DNA of 64,000 nt from Sulfitobacter sp043557345 (GCF_043557345.1 NZ_JBIFFV010000003.1:1-64000), one strand, 5' to 3'. Counted from the first letter of the stretch, positions 43,528 to 52,223 are shown. Program-made: numbers and translations. The notes: generated by a model not told the origin, from the letters alone.

Positions 43528-44514
43528 TCAAGCGTTTACGTCGACGACCACCCGGCCCTTGACCTGCCCCTTCAGGATGTCCGCCCCCAGTTGCGGCAGA
43601 TCGCTGAGCCCTGCGGGCTGGACCATTGCCTCCAGCTTGTCCATCGGCAGATCCTTGGCCACCCGCTTCCAAGCACGCAGACGGTTGTCATAAGGCTGCA
43701 TCACGCTGTCGATGCCCAAGAGGTTCACGCCGCGCAGCAGGAAGGGGATCACCGTGGCAGGCAGGGCCGCACCGCCCGCAAGGCCCACGGCCGCCACGCT
43801 CGCCCCGTACTCCATCTGACCCAGCACGCGGGCCAGCATCGCGCCGCCCACGGCATCGACGCATCCGCCCCATGTCTCACCCTCAAGGGGGCGCTTGACC
43901 GTCTCGTTGATCTCGTCCCGCGCAACAATCCGGGCCGCCCCGAGGCTTTTGAGGTACTCCTCGGTCTCGGGCCGCCCGGTGACCGCCGCCACCTCATAGC
44001 CGAGGTTGGCAAGGATCGCTGTGGCGACCGAGCCGACGCCCCCCGCGGCACCTGTGACCAGAACCGGGCCTTTTTTGATGCCGTGGTCTTCCAGCGCCAT
44101 GACGGCCAGCATCGCGGTGAAACCCGCCGTGCCCACGGCCATCGCTTGGCGTGTGTCCAGCCCTTCGGGCAGCGGCACCAGCCAATCGGCCTTGACCCGC
44201 GCCTTTTGCGCATAGCCGCCCCAATGCGCCTCGCCCACGCGCCAACCGGTCAACACCACCTTGTCGCCGGGTTTGTAACGGTCGTCATTCGAGGCCTCGA
44301 CCGTGCCGGCGAAGTCGATGCCCGGCACATGCGGATAGTTGCGGACCAAGCCACCCCCCGGTCCGATGCACAGCCCGTCTTTGTAGTTCACGGTGGAATA
44401 TTCCACCGCAACCGTCACCTCGGCCTCGGGCAGCTGGTCTTCGGTGATCTGGGTGACCTCGGCATGAGTCTTGCCTTCGTCATCCTTGTTTACAATCAGC
44501 GCATTAAAGCTCAT
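43528..44514 (-). CDS. acuI: AcuI, acryloyl-CoA reductase (NADPH)
   Basis: A medium-chain dehydrogenase/reductase of 328 aa that reduces toxic acryloyl-CoA to propionyl-CoA in DMSP metabolism. The NADPH site shows VTGAAGGVGSVA. The N-terminal fold lacks the zinc-ligand pattern of alcohol dehydrogenases, as expected for the YhdH/AcuI group. It follows dmdA by 36 bases, the arrangement known from Ruegeria pomeroyi, which strongly supports the assignment. Confidence 0.92.
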   Translation of the reverse strand: MSFNALIVNKDDEGKTHAEVTQITEDQLPEAEVTVAVEYSTVNYKDGLCIGPGGGLVRNYPHVPGIDFAGTVEASNDDRYKPGDKVVLTGWRVGEAHWGGYAQKARVKADWLVPLPEGLDTRQAMAVGTAGFTAMLAVMALEDHGIKKGPVLVTGAAGGVGSVATAILANLGYEVAAVTGRPETEEYLKSLGAARIVARDEINETVKRPLEGETWGGCVDAVGGAMLARVLGQMEYGASVAAVGLAGGAALPATVIPFLLRGVNLLGIDSVMQPYDNRLRAWKRVAKDLPMDKLEAMVQPAGLSDLPQLGADILKGQVKGRVVVDVNA

Positions 44515-44550
44515 CTTTCATCTCCTTTTCAGGTTTCATTCGACCGGGCC

Positions 44551-45654
44551 TCAGGCCCAGAAACTGTCCCGTACGGTCACGTCACGCGCACCATCGGGGG
44601 TGCGCGCCTGCAACCGCGTGCCCGGATCCCAATGGGTCATCCGCACCATGCCGATGGCGACATTCACGCCAAAGTCGGGGGACCAAACCGCCGAGGTCAC
44701 CTGCCCCACGGGTTTGTCGCCCGCCATCAAGGGCCAGACACGATCACAAAGCGGCACCGGATCGCCTGCGATCTCTAGGGGACGTATCTGTTGCACCGGC
44801 CCCTCTTTCGCCACCCGCAGCAGCGCGTCTCTGCCGATACATCCCATCGCCGCCTGCGTGTCGCAGAGCTTGCCAAGACCGCATTCATGGGGCGTGTTGT
44901 CGTCGGTCATGTCATTGCCATAGCTCAACAATCCGCCCTCGATCCGCTCGATCAGGTTCGGACAGCCCGCCCGCACATCCAGATCGCGGCCCGCCTCAAA
45001 AAGCGCCTCCCAAAGCGGCATCGCGATATCGGCCCCCTCGGTATAAATCTCAAAGCCGCCCTGTTTGGAGTAGCCCGAGCGCGCGATATTCATGGCGCGG
45101 CCTTGAAACTGAAATTCCCCGAAGCGGAAGAACTTCACCGCGCGCACCGCCGCGCCAAAGACGCGTTCCATCAGGTCTTCGGCTTTCGGCCCCTGCACCG
45201 CCAGCAGGTTCACATCCGGCTCATCGACCAATACGTCAAGATGATATCCGTTGCATATCCCCTTGGCCCATAACAACAAATCGCTATCGGCGATGGAAAT
45301 CCACCAACGATCCTCGGCCAGTTTCACCGCCACCGGATCGTTAAGCATACCACCCGTCTCATCCACGATCGGTACATAGACACAGCGCCCCGGTGCCACA
45401 TCGCGCAGATCACGCGGCGTCAGCATCTGCATGAGCCGCGACGCGTCCGGCCCGCGCAGCTCGACCTGCCTTTCGCAAGCCACGTCCCAGACTTGCACGG
45501 CTTTCTTCAAGTGATGATAATCCGCCTCGGTACTCTCGAACACGGTGGGCAGGAGCATCCGGTTGTAGACCGTATAGGCTTTCACCCCCGCCGCCTCGAC
45601 CCCGGCAGAGAATGGCGTGCGCCTGATCCGGCGCGAGGGAGAGAGTTCGGCCAT
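44551..45654 (-). CDS. dmdA: DmdA, DMSP demethylase
   Basis: A GcvT/aminomethyltransferase-fold enzyme of 367 aa that moves a methyl group from DMSP to tetrahydrofolate, giving methylmercaptopropionate. The GcvT-type core includes YNRMLLPTVFESTEADYHHLKKAVQVWDVACERQ, GPDASRLMQMLTPRDL and SGYSKQGGFEIY. Close overall similarity to roseobacter DmdA plus adjacency to acuI distinguishes it from glycine-cleavage GcvT. Its ATG overlaps the DinB-family stop by one base (TGATG). Confidence 0.92.
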   Translation of the reverse strand: MAELSPSRRIRRTPFSAGVEAAGVKAYTVYNRMLLPTVFESTEADYHHLKKAVQVWDVACERQVELRGPDASRLMQMLTPRDLRDVAPGRCVYVPIVDETGGMLNDPVAVKLAEDRWWISIADSDLLLWAKGICNGYHLDVLVDEPDVNLLAVQGPKAEDLMERVFGAAVRAVKFFRFGEFQFQGRAMNIARSGYSKQGGFEIYTEGADIAMPLWEALFEAGRDLDVRAGCPNLIERIEGGLLSYGNDMTDDNTPHECGLGKLCDTQAAMGCIGRDALLRVAKEGPVQQIRPLEIAGDPVPLCDRVWPLMAGDKPVGQVTSAVWSPDFGVNVAIGMVRMTHWDPGTRLQARTPDGARDVTVRDSFWA

Positions 45655-46154
45655 CAGCCCTCCTCCGGCAAGAAGATGAAATCAGTCACCGGCGCATCAC
45701 TTCCGGCGCTGGTGAGCATGGCGTGCACTTGGCCGCGGTGGTGGGTTTGGTGGTTGAAGAAATGCACCACACATCCCGCCATTGGCTTGGAAACATCGCG
45801 TTGCAAGATGCCGGAATGCCACGTTAAATCGCGGTCTAGAATCGACTGGTCCAACCCCGACGCCCAGTGAGAAATAGCAAGGTCGCATTGCCCTCGCGCC
45901 AAAACCCAAGCGTCGCCGGAGGGGCAAAGCTCGGTGTCTTTGCCTTCCGGCTTTGCCGCGGCAGGGTCGAACCGCGACAGCCAGAGTTGATCGCACCACA
46001 GAAGATGGTTCAGCGTGCCGAGGATGGAGCCGAAGAACGCCCCGCGATCCTGTGTTAACGTTGCCTCATCCAAAGCCTGAACGACGCTCGACAACTGACT
46101 GTTCTGCCATGCACTATAGCGCGCCATTTCCTTGACATAGGCGGGGGTGATCAC
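45654..46154 (-). CDS. DinB family protein (putative metal-dependent hydrolase/transferase)
   Basis: About 166 aa, a four-helix-bundle DinB/YfiT-type protein. Metal-ligand histidines are visible as LNHLLWCDQLW near residue 50 and NHQTHHRGQVHAML near residue 140. The family includes thiol-dependent enzymes (bacillithiol or glutathione transferases), so a link to sulfur metabolism is possible. I choose a GTG start overlapping the DUF1326 stop (GTGA). It is coupled to dmdA downstream by a one-base overlap. Confidence 0.85.
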   Translation of the reverse strand: MITPAYVKEMARYSAWQNSQLSSVVQALDEATLTQDRGAFFGSILGTLNHLLWCDQLWLSRFDPAAAKPEGKDTELCPSGDAWVLARGQCDLAISHWASGLDQSILDRDLTWHSGILQRDVSKPMAGCVVHFFNHQTHHRGQVHAMLTSAGSDAPVTDFIFLPEEG

Positions 46155-46783
46155 CGCGCCCCCTGCCAATCAATCGCGCAGACTTCAGCCGATTTGCCAC
46201 CGAAATCCCAGACCCGGCCATAGTCGCGGACCTTGGATTTCACGCCGCGCGCAGCGACGATGTTCGGCCCCATCCAGTATTTCGAGTTGGTGATCGTCAC
46301 CGGCTCCCCCGGCTCGGCACCGGCCAGCATCTCGATCTCGCCGTTGATCTTGCGGCCAATGTTGATGACCCGGCGGTTGCCGTCGCGAATGATCTCGACC
46401 GGGGCGCGTTCGGCGCCGATGATCTCGCTCACCAACATGGTGAACAACCCCGTGGTGCCGCCCGCAGCGCCCGAGAAGATTTGCAGCAACCCGTCATAGG
46501 CCGCCTCGCTCGCGCGATCGTCCACATAGGCGGCGACTTTCCAATTCCCTTCGCCCATGCGGCCCGGGATATCGACCAACAGCCCTACGTTGAGACCGGC
46601 CAAGTCCTCCCCCTCGAAATGGCCTTCGTCGATCACGATGCCCATCCACGCATGGCAGTGACCTTCGGTTGGCAGATGCGCGCCAAGGCTGACCACGCAG
46701 GGGCAGAAGACATCGCAAGAGCAGTTCAGGAATAGCTCGCCCTTGATCGCCCAATCGGCGGGTGTCATCTCTCTGTTTGGCAT
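46151..46783 (-). CDS. DUF1326 domain-containing protein
   Basis: A 210-aa protein without signal peptide. Near the N-terminus is a cysteine cluster NCSCDVFCPC, characteristic of DUF1326 and suggestive of metal or redox chemistry. The rest is predicted beta-rich. It lies 1 base after the DUF2182 stop and is coupled to the DinB gene. DUF1326-DUF2182 pairs recur in genomes; the function is unknown. Confidence 0.88.
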   Translation of the reverse strand: MPNREMTPADWAIKGELFLNCSCDVFCPCVVSLGAHLPTEGHCHAWMGIVIDEGHFEGEDLAGLNVGLLVDIPGRMGEGNWKVAAYVDDRASEAAYDGLLQIFSGAAGGTTGLFTMLVSEIIGAERAPVEIIRDGNRRVINIGRKINGEIEMLAGAEPGEPVTITNSKYWMGPNIVAARGVKSKVRDYGRVWDFGGKSAEVCAIDWQGAR

Positions 46784-46784
46784 A

Positions 46785-47573
46785 TCATCCTCCTGTGATC
46801 ATGGGCCAACCCGCCACGACACCTGCGCCGAGGACCAAGGCGAAACCCATTGGTTTTGTTACGTAATGCCCAATCTGTGGCAGTTTTTCGATGACCATGA
46901 AAAGCGTGGCGAGCCCCATCCAAGCAAGGTTCATCACCCCGCCGGCAAAGCCCAGCAACATAAAGCCCCAGCAGCAGCCCGCGCAAAAGGCACCGAGGCC
47001 CAGCCCCATGCGAAAGCCGCCCGCGGCACCGGGGCGCCAGTGGCCCATGAAATACATCATCGGAGAGTGGCAGACGCCGTGGCAAATCTCCTTGGCGCGG
47101 GTGAATTGGAAGAGCCCAACAGTCAAAAGCAGCGCCGCTGCCGTCCAGCGCGATTTTGCGATGCCGAGCATGTCGATGACGCCGCCGTGCAACAGCAACA
47201 GTTGCAAACCCGCGATCCCCGCCGCGAAGATCACCCAGACCGCGAGGTAACCTGCGAACACCGCCAGCCAGCCCACGCGCGTGCCATTGGCCGAGGTCAT
47301 AAGATCTTCGTAAGCGCGCAGCGTCGGCACCATGGTCGGGACCATCATCGCCGCCATCATCGCGCCCCACATCACGAACAGCGGAAAGAAACGCGCCATG
47401 GGCATATACATATCCATGCCCGGATCCATCTGCCGCATCCGTTGGCCCATGGCCCCGGGGCGGCCCAGCAGATCGAGATCCATCTGCATCGCCATGCTGT
47501 ACATCATCCACCAAGCGGCGAGGATCAGGGCGAAAAAGCCCAGCCATAATGTTGATCGTACCATCCCGGCCAT
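46785..47573 (-). CDS. DUF2182 predicted metal-binding integral membrane protein
   Basis: A 262-aa polytopic membrane protein with about six helices. Between helices 1 and 2 is an exposed loop very rich in methionine (MDPGMDMYMPM), and helix-flanking segments carry Cys/His (KEICHGVCHSPMMYFMGHW, CAGCCWGF), consistent with copper or another soft metal. The ATG has GGGGAGGG upstream. It is the first gene of the run leading to dmdA and diverges from the GntR gene with an operator between them. Confidence 0.88.
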   Translation of the reverse strand: MAGMVRSTLWLGFFALILAAWWMMYSMAMQMDLDLLGRPGAMGQRMRQMDPGMDMYMPMARFFPLFVMWGAMMAAMMVPTMVPTLRAYEDLMTSANGTRVGWLAVFAGYLAVWVIFAAGIAGLQLLLLHGGVIDMLGIAKSRWTAAALLLTVGLFQFTRAKEICHGVCHSPMMYFMGHWRPGAAGGFRMGLGLGAFCAGCCWGFMLLGFAGGVMNLAWMGLATLFMVIEKLPQIGHYVTKPMGFALVLGAGVVAGWPMITGG

Positions 47574-47606
47574 CGCCGCCCTCCCCTGCGTGCTCTTGTA
47601 GATTTA

Positions 47607-47650
47607 ATGTCAGACAATTAAAGTCCTCGCAAACATTAATTGTAAGACAT
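47607..47650. promoter_or_regulatory. Inverted-repeat operator in the GntR/DUF2182 divergent promoter
   Basis: Two 15-base arms, 47607-47621 (ATGTCAGACAATTAA) and 47636-47650 (TTAATTGTAAGACAT), are inverted repeats matching at 13 of 15 positions and separated by 14 bases. Each arm contains GTnnnAC, the core of FadR-subfamily GntR sites. The right arm abuts the GntR start codon, so binding should block the regulator's own translation start region and the divergent operon promoter. Regulator binding is inference. Confidence 0.7.
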
Positions 47651-48403
47651 ATGAAAATCGACCCAAGCAATCCCGCCGATCTATCGGCCCAGATCGCGAC
47701 GGCTATCCGCGACGCCATCATCGGCGGACATCTTATTGTCGACCAGCGCCTGCCCTCCGAGGCGGAGTTGGCTGAACAGTTTGAAGTTTCCCGCCCCACG
47801 GTGCGCGAGGCGCTCAAGCGGCTGGCCGCGCAATCGCTGATCCGCACGCAGCGCGGGGCCACGGGGGGTGCTTTCGTCAACCGGCTGAGCTTTCCGGACG
47901 CCTATGCGCAGCAGATCACCACTTCGACCCTGCTGCTGTCCATGAACGCGGTGAGTTTTGAGACCGCATGCGAGGCGCGCTTTGCCTTGGAGCGTGCCTG
48001 CGCCCCGCTTTCGGCAGAACGCCGGACGGCGGATCACCTTGCCACCATGCGCGCGGAAATTCACCGTCAGGCGCAGCCGGGGCTGACCGATAAGGCCTTC
48101 TGCGCCTCCGACGTGGCATTTCACCGGGCGCTGGTCGATGGTGCGGGCAATCCGGTACTGAGCTATCAACTGGCGGGCGCGGTCGAGGCGATGCAGCCCC
48201 TGATGAATATGATCACCTTCACCGCGCGGGATCGCGCACGGATCGTGGCCCTGCATCAAGAGATCGCGGATGCGGCAGAGGCGCATGACGGCAAAGCGGT
48301 GACAGCAGGTTTGACGGCGCTGGAGGCTGAGACCCAACAGCTTGCCCAAAGCGTGTTCGCCGCACGCGCGGCGCGGAATGCCGAAACTGCGGGCCGAAGC
48401 TAG
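47651..48403 (+). CDS. GntR family regulator, FadR subfamily
   Basis: About 250 aa. The N-terminal winged helix has the GntR signature RLPSEAELAEQFEVSRPTVREALKRLAAQSLI. The C-terminal all-helical FCD-type ligand domain shows metal-ligand elements (ASDVAFHRALVDGAGN and IVALHQEIADA). It diverges from the DUF2182-DUF1326-DinB-dmdA-acuI run and probably controls it in response to DMSP or a derived acyl-CoA/acid; a GntR gene also neighbours dmdA in other roseobacters. Confidence 0.9.
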   Translation: MKIDPSNPADLSAQIATAIRDAIIGGHLIVDQRLPSEAELAEQFEVSRPTVREALKRLAAQSLIRTQRGATGGAFVNRLSFPDAYAQQITTSTLLLSMNAVSFETACEARFALERACAPLSAERRTADHLATMRAEIHRQAQPGLTDKAFCASDVAFHRALVDGAGNPVLSYQLAGAVEAMQPLMNMITFTARDRARIVALHQEIADAAEAHDGKAVTAGLTALEAETQQLAQSVFAARAARNAETAGRS

Positions 48404-48473
48404 TAGGTTCGATGATATAAAACAAAGAGATGCGCGCTTCTCCTGACGTGACAAATTCGCCGCATCCCACCCC

Positions 48474-48502
48474 TTGCAATTCGCCCATGGCGGCCCTACT
48501 TT
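48474..48502 (+). promoter_or_regulatory. Promoter of ssrA
   Basis: TTGCAA (48474-48479), a 17-base spacer and TACTTT (48497-48502) lie 5-10 bases before the first hairpin of the tmRNA precursor. Confidence 0.6.
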
Positions 48503-48506
48503 AATC

Positions 48507-48821
48507 CTGTCCTTCGGGACTATGGACATAAACGCGCTCGTAATAAGCGGTTCGGACCCGGGGGCGGTACCCGGCGGCTCCACCAAACATCCTTCATTTG
48601 GGGATCATGGGGCCGAAATAGGATCGACGAACGTCTAAAGGGGTTGCTTTGTCTCGGTGAGATACCACCGTTATCGGTTCAAACTGTACAATTGCAAATG
48701 ACAATCGTGCTCCAGTTGCGATGGCCGCGTAAGCGGTTTCAGCGACTGAAATCTTAAGTCCTTAGGCCTTGCAGCTTAAGGCGGGGTTCGCAGGTACCTG
48801 GCAACAGAAACCTGCACTTTT
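48507..48821 (+). ncRNA. ssrA: Circularly permuted two-piece tmRNA (ssrA)
   Basis: Rescues stalled ribosomes and adds a degradation tag. The gene is permuted: the acceptor piece (hairpin GTCC-TTCG-GGAC near 48509, T-arm, CCA ending at 48585) comes first. It is followed by a 23-base spacer removed on maturation, then the coding piece starting GGGGCCG at 48609. GGGGCCG pairs with CGGCTCC before the CCA. The tag reading frame 48694-48732 decodes to ANDNRAPVAMAA and stop, the Rhodobacterales form. The 3' end is a GCAGGT/ACCTGC hairpin and T run; exact ends are approximate. Confidence 0.95.
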
Positions 48822-48863
48822 CCCTTCAGTTTCATAACAGTTAGACTGCACTTTTGCCTTAAC

Positions 48864-48919
48864 TTGACCGCGCTTTTCTCTGGCCCTATCCGTGACGAAA
48901 CGAAGCCGTGGTGGCTTCG
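48864..48919 (+). promoter_or_regulatory. Promoter and leader hairpin of chrA
   Basis: TTGACC (48864-48869), a 17-base spacer and TATCCG (48887-48892) form a plausible promoter. A perfect 7-bp hairpin CGAAGCC/GGCTTCG (48901-48919) would lie at the very 5' end of the transcript, just ahead of the start codon. Confidence 0.5.
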
Positions 48920-48938
48920 ATGACGCAGGATGGCCCCG

Positions 48939-50183
48939 ATGACCCCGCCCAATTGGCCCGATATGTTTCGCGTGTTTGGCCGGATCGGGGTGATGTCCTT
49001 CGGCGGCCCTGCAGCCCAGATCGCCGTGATGCACCGCGAGTTGGTCGAGCATCGCCCGTGGCTGACCGAGCAGACTTACCTGCGGGCCCTTTCGCTCTGT
49101 ATGCTGTTGCCCGGGCCCGAGGCGATGCAGCTGGCGACCTATGCAGGCTGGCGCCTGCGCGGGGTTGCGGGCGGGCTGCTCGGCGGGTTGCTTTTCGTTG
49201 TGCCGGGGGCGGTATTCATCGCGACCCTTGCGCTGTTATACGCATGGTACGGGCAGATGCCCTTGGTCCAAACGGCCTTTCAGGGCATCAAGGCCGCTGT
49301 CATTATCGTGGTATTCCAAGCGCTTCTGAAGGTTTCTTCAAAAGCGCTGCACGGGCGGCTCGGCTGGGCGCTGGCATTTGGCTCTTTCATCGCGCTTTTC
49401 GTGCTGGGCCTGCCGTTTCCACTGATCATTCTGGTGGCCGGGGTCATTGGGATGCTGAGCCGAAGCCCGACGTCCGAGACCGAAGTCGCCGACCTGCCGC
49501 CAGCGCATAGCCTGCGCACCCTGCTTATCTGGGGTGGTCTCTGGTCCGCGCCGCTTCTGTTCCTTGTCTTCATCGGCGACGACTTTCTGCTGCAACTGGG
49601 GCTGTTCTTCTCCAAGCTGGCCGTCGTGACCTTTGGTGGGGCCTATGCGGTGCTGGCCTATATGACCCAGACCGTGGTGCAGGATTTCGGCTGGATCGAA
49701 ACGGATCAGATGATCGACGCGCTTGGCCTGGCCGAGACGACGCCCGGCCCGCTGATCCTTGTGACGCAATTCGTAGGCATGTTGGCGGGCTTTGCGCAAA
49801 GCGGCCCCGCGGGGGCGATGGCCGCCGGGCTGCTGGCGCTCTGGGTCACTTTCACGCCCTGTTTTCTGTGGATTTTCCTTGCTGGCCCGTATCTTGAGGC
49901 GCTCTCTCAACAGCCGCGCATTGCAGGCGCGCTGCGGGCGATCACGGCGGCAGTGGTGGGTGTTATCGCCAATCTCTCGGTCTGGTTCGCGCTGCATGTG
50001 CTGTTTGACCGGGTCGGCGCTGACGGCCCGCTCGCCCTGCCCCTGCCCGTCTGGGACAGTTTTAATCCCATGGCCGCCGCGCTCACCCTCTTGGCTGCTG
50101 TGCTGATGCTGGCGCTCAAGCGTGGTTTTGTCATCACGATGGTCCTGCTCGCCACGCTGGCGCTGATCCTTCACGCGATTTAG
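48939..50183 (+). CDS. chrA: ChrA-type chromate efflux transporter
   Basis: About 414 aa, a two-domain CHR-superfamily membrane protein. The repeated family motif appears in both halves: GVMSFGGPAAQIAVMHRELV with LPGPEAMQLATYAGW, and AVVTFGGAYAVLAYMTQ with TTPGPLILVTQFVGMLAG. It exports chromate, probably with proton coupling. I prefer the second ATG, which has AGGA 8 bases upstream; an ATG three codons earlier is possible. Confidence 0.93.
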   Translation: MTPPNWPDMFRVFGRIGVMSFGGPAAQIAVMHRELVEHRPWLTEQTYLRALSLCMLLPGPEAMQLATYAGWRLRGVAGGLLGGLLFVVPGAVFIATLALLYAWYGQMPLVQTAFQGIKAAVIIVVFQALLKVSSKALHGRLGWALAFGSFIALFVLGLPFPLIILVAGVIGMLSRSPTSETEVADLPPAHSLRTLLIWGGLWSAPLLFLVFIGDDFLLQLGLFFSKLAVVTFGGAYAVLAYMTQTVVQDFGWIETDQMIDALGLAETTPGPLILVTQFVGMLAGFAQSGPAGAMAAGLLALWVTFTPCFLWIFLAGPYLEALSQQPRIAGALRAITAAVVGVIANLSVWFALHVLFDRVGADGPLALPLPVWDSFNPMAAALTLLAAVLMLALKRGFVITMVLLATLALILHAI

Positions 50184-50256
50184 CGCGGCACCCCCTTTCA
50201 CTCGCCCCTGAATGGGGTATGCTTACCCCTGCCCATCGCCCGGACCGGAGAGAAGA

Positions 50257-50736
50257 ATGAGCCGCAGCATTGATTACGGCAACCTGATGCACGAAGCCAT
50301 GCGGGGCCTGATCCGCAGGGTTTTGCAAGACGTATCGGACAAGGGTCTGCCGGGGAATCACCATTTCTTCATCACCTTCGACACCTCCCATCCGGACGCG
50401 GAATTGGCCGATTGGCTATCCGACCGCTATCCCGATGAGATGACCGTGGTGATGCAGCATTGGTACGACGGCCTTGATGTGGGTGAAGACGGTTTCGCCA
50501 TCACGCTGAATTTCGGCGATGCGCCAGAGCCGCTTTATATCCCTTACGACGCGATCCGCACCTTCGTGGACCCTTCGGTTGAGTTCGGCCTACGGTTCGA
50601 ACAGCAAGAGACCGAAGAGGATGACGCGGCGGAAGACGAGGCCACGCTCGACCAGACGGATGAGGCAGAGTTGGAAGTCGCGGAAGAGCCGGTCAAAGAC
50701 GCCGAGATCGTCTCGCTCGATTCCTTTCGGAAGTAG
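50257..50736 (+). CDS. sspB: SspB-alpha, ClpXP adaptor for ssrA-tagged proteins
   Basis: A 159-aa alphaproteobacterial SspB. The N-terminal tag-binding domain (about 1-115) begins IDYGNLMHEAMRGLIRRVL. A very acidic linker (EEDDAAEDEATLDQTDEAELE) leads to the C-terminal ClpX-binding peptide DAEIVSLDSFRK. It tethers ssrA-tagged substrates to ClpX. The gene lies only 1.4 kb from ssrA, whose tag it recognises. GGAGAGAA precedes the ATG. Confidence 0.92.
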   Translation: MSRSIDYGNLMHEAMRGLIRRVLQDVSDKGLPGNHHFFITFDTSHPDAELADWLSDRYPDEMTVVMQHWYDGLDVGEDGFAITLNFGDAPEPLYIPYDAIRTFVDPSVEFGLRFEQQETEEDDAAEDEATLDQTDEAELEVAEEPVKDAEIVSLDSFRK

Positions 50737-50831
50737 CGGCGGAATGGCCGTTAGCGCCATCCCCGCATTGCGCAGCGCGTAAGGCGCAGGTACACCGCTG
50801 GACAACGATAAGTCACAGCAGGAGCCGCAGA

Positions 50832-52223
50832 ATGGCCGATACCCGCACCGAAACCGACAGCTTTGGTCCGCTTGAAGTCCCCGCCGATAAATACTGGGGC
50901 GCGCAGACGCAGCGTTCGATCATGAACTTCCCGATTGGCTGGGAAAAGCAGCCCATCGCCATTGTGCGCGCGCTCGGCGTGATCAAGAAAGCCTGCGCGC
51001 AGGCGAATGTGGCGCAGGGCTCGCTGGACGAGGAACGCGGTCGCGCAATCATCCAGGCCGCTGGTGAAGTGTTTGAGGGCAAGTTCGACGACAATTTCCC
51101 GCTGGTCGTTTGGCAGACCGGTTCCGGCACCCAATCGAACATGAACGCCAATGAGGTCATCGCCAACCGCGCGATCGAGATTATGGGCGGCACCATCGGC
51201 TCGAAAGAGCCGGTGCACCCGAACGATCACTGCAACATGGGCCAGTCGTCGAACGACACCTTCCCCACCGCCATGCATATCGCCACCGCGATGACCGCGC
51301 GTGACGTGCTGCTGCCGGGACTGGAGAAGCTGCACGGCGCGCTTCAAAAGAAGGTCGAGGAGTTCGACGGCATCATCAAGATTGGCCGCACCCATACGCA
51401 GGACGCGACCCCGCTGACGCTGTCTCAGGAATTCTCGGGCTATACCCATCAGGTCGCCATGGGCATCGCCCGCGTCCGCGACGCGCTTGGTCGTATCTAT
51501 GAGCTGGCACAGGGCGGCACTGCCGTGGGCACCGGGCTGAACACCAAACAGGGCTGGGCCGAGACCGTGGCACATAACATGGCCGAGATCACCGGCCTGC
51601 CCTTCGTCACCGCAGCCAACAAGTTCGAGGCGCTGGCCGCCCATGATGCGATGGTCGAGATCTCTGGCGCGCTCAAGACCGTGTCGGCCTCGCTCTTCAA
51701 GATCGCCAATGACATCCGCCTTCTGGGCTCCGGCCCGCGCTGCGGTCTGGGCGAATTGATCCTGCCCGAGAATGAGCCGGGCTCTTCGATCATGCCAGGC
51801 AAGGTGAACCCGACCCAGTGTGAGGCGCTGACGCAGGTCTGTATCCATGTTATGGGCAATGATGCCGCCGTGGGTTTCGCCGGGTCGCAGGGGCATTTCG
51901 AGCTTAATGTCTACAAGCCGATGATGGCCTATAACGTGCTGCAATCCATGCAGCTTCTGGGCGATGCGGCCTCGGCCTTTACCGACAATCTGGTGAATGG
52001 CCTCAAGGCCGATGCGGACCGGATCGAGAAGCTGATGCGCGAGTCGCTGATGCTGGTCACCGCGCTAGCCCCTGAGATCGGTTATGACAATGCCACCAAG
52101 GTCGCCAAGACCGCGCATAAGAACGGCACCACTCTGAAGGAGGAGGCGATTGCCTTGGGCTTTGTCGATGCCGAGACATTCGAGCGTGTGGTGCGCCCTG
52201 AGAACATGATCGGCCCGAAATGA
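50832..52223 (+). CDS. fumC: Class II fumarate hydratase
   Basis: Interconverts fumarate and malate in the TCA cycle as an iron-independent tetramer. It is 463 aa. Signatures are TGSGTQSNMNANEVIANRA, HPNDHCNMGQSSNDTFPTA and the fumarase/aspartase motif GSSIMPGKVNPTQ. Its stop overlaps the ATG of a DUF4169 gene, which in turn overlaps a ribbon-helix-helix gene. Confidence 0.97.
   Translation: MADTRTETDSFGPLEVPADKYWGAQTQRSIMNFPIGWEKQPIAIVRALGVIKKACAQANVAQGSLDEERGRAIIQAAGEVFEGKFDDNFPLVVWQTGSGTQSNMNANEVIANRAIEIMGGTIGSKEPVHPNDHCNMGQSSNDTFPTAMHIATAMTARDVLLPGLEKLHGALQKKVEEFDGIIKIGRTHTQDATPLTLSQEFSGYTHQVAMGIARVRDALGRIYELAQGGTAVGTGLNTKQGWAETVAHNMAEITGLPFVTAANKFEALAAHDAMVEISGALKTVSASLFKIANDIRLLGSGPRCGLGELILPENEPGSSIMPGKVNPTQCEALTQVCIHVMGNDAAVGFAGSQGHFELNVYKPMMAYNVLQSMQLLGDAASAFTDNLVNGLKADADRIEKLMRESLMLVTALAPEIGYDNATKVAKTAHKNGTTLKEEAIALGFVDAETFERVVRPENMIGPK

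Noticed and set aside
44551..45654. Glycine cleavage T-protein (gcvT) instead of dmdA
   Set aside because: Same fold, but the neighbouring acuI and overall roseobacter DmdA-like sequence favour DMSP demethylase; no gcvH or gcvP is nearby.
46765..47880. 371-codon minus-strand frame overlapping the DUF2182 gene and the GntR gene
   Set aside because: Out of frame with DUF2182 and crosses the divergent promoter and antisense of GntR; Arg/Gly-rich shadow.
48762..49052. 96-codon minus-strand frame over the tmRNA 3' end and chrA start
   Set aside because: Antisense to ssrA and chrA with no ribosome-binding site.
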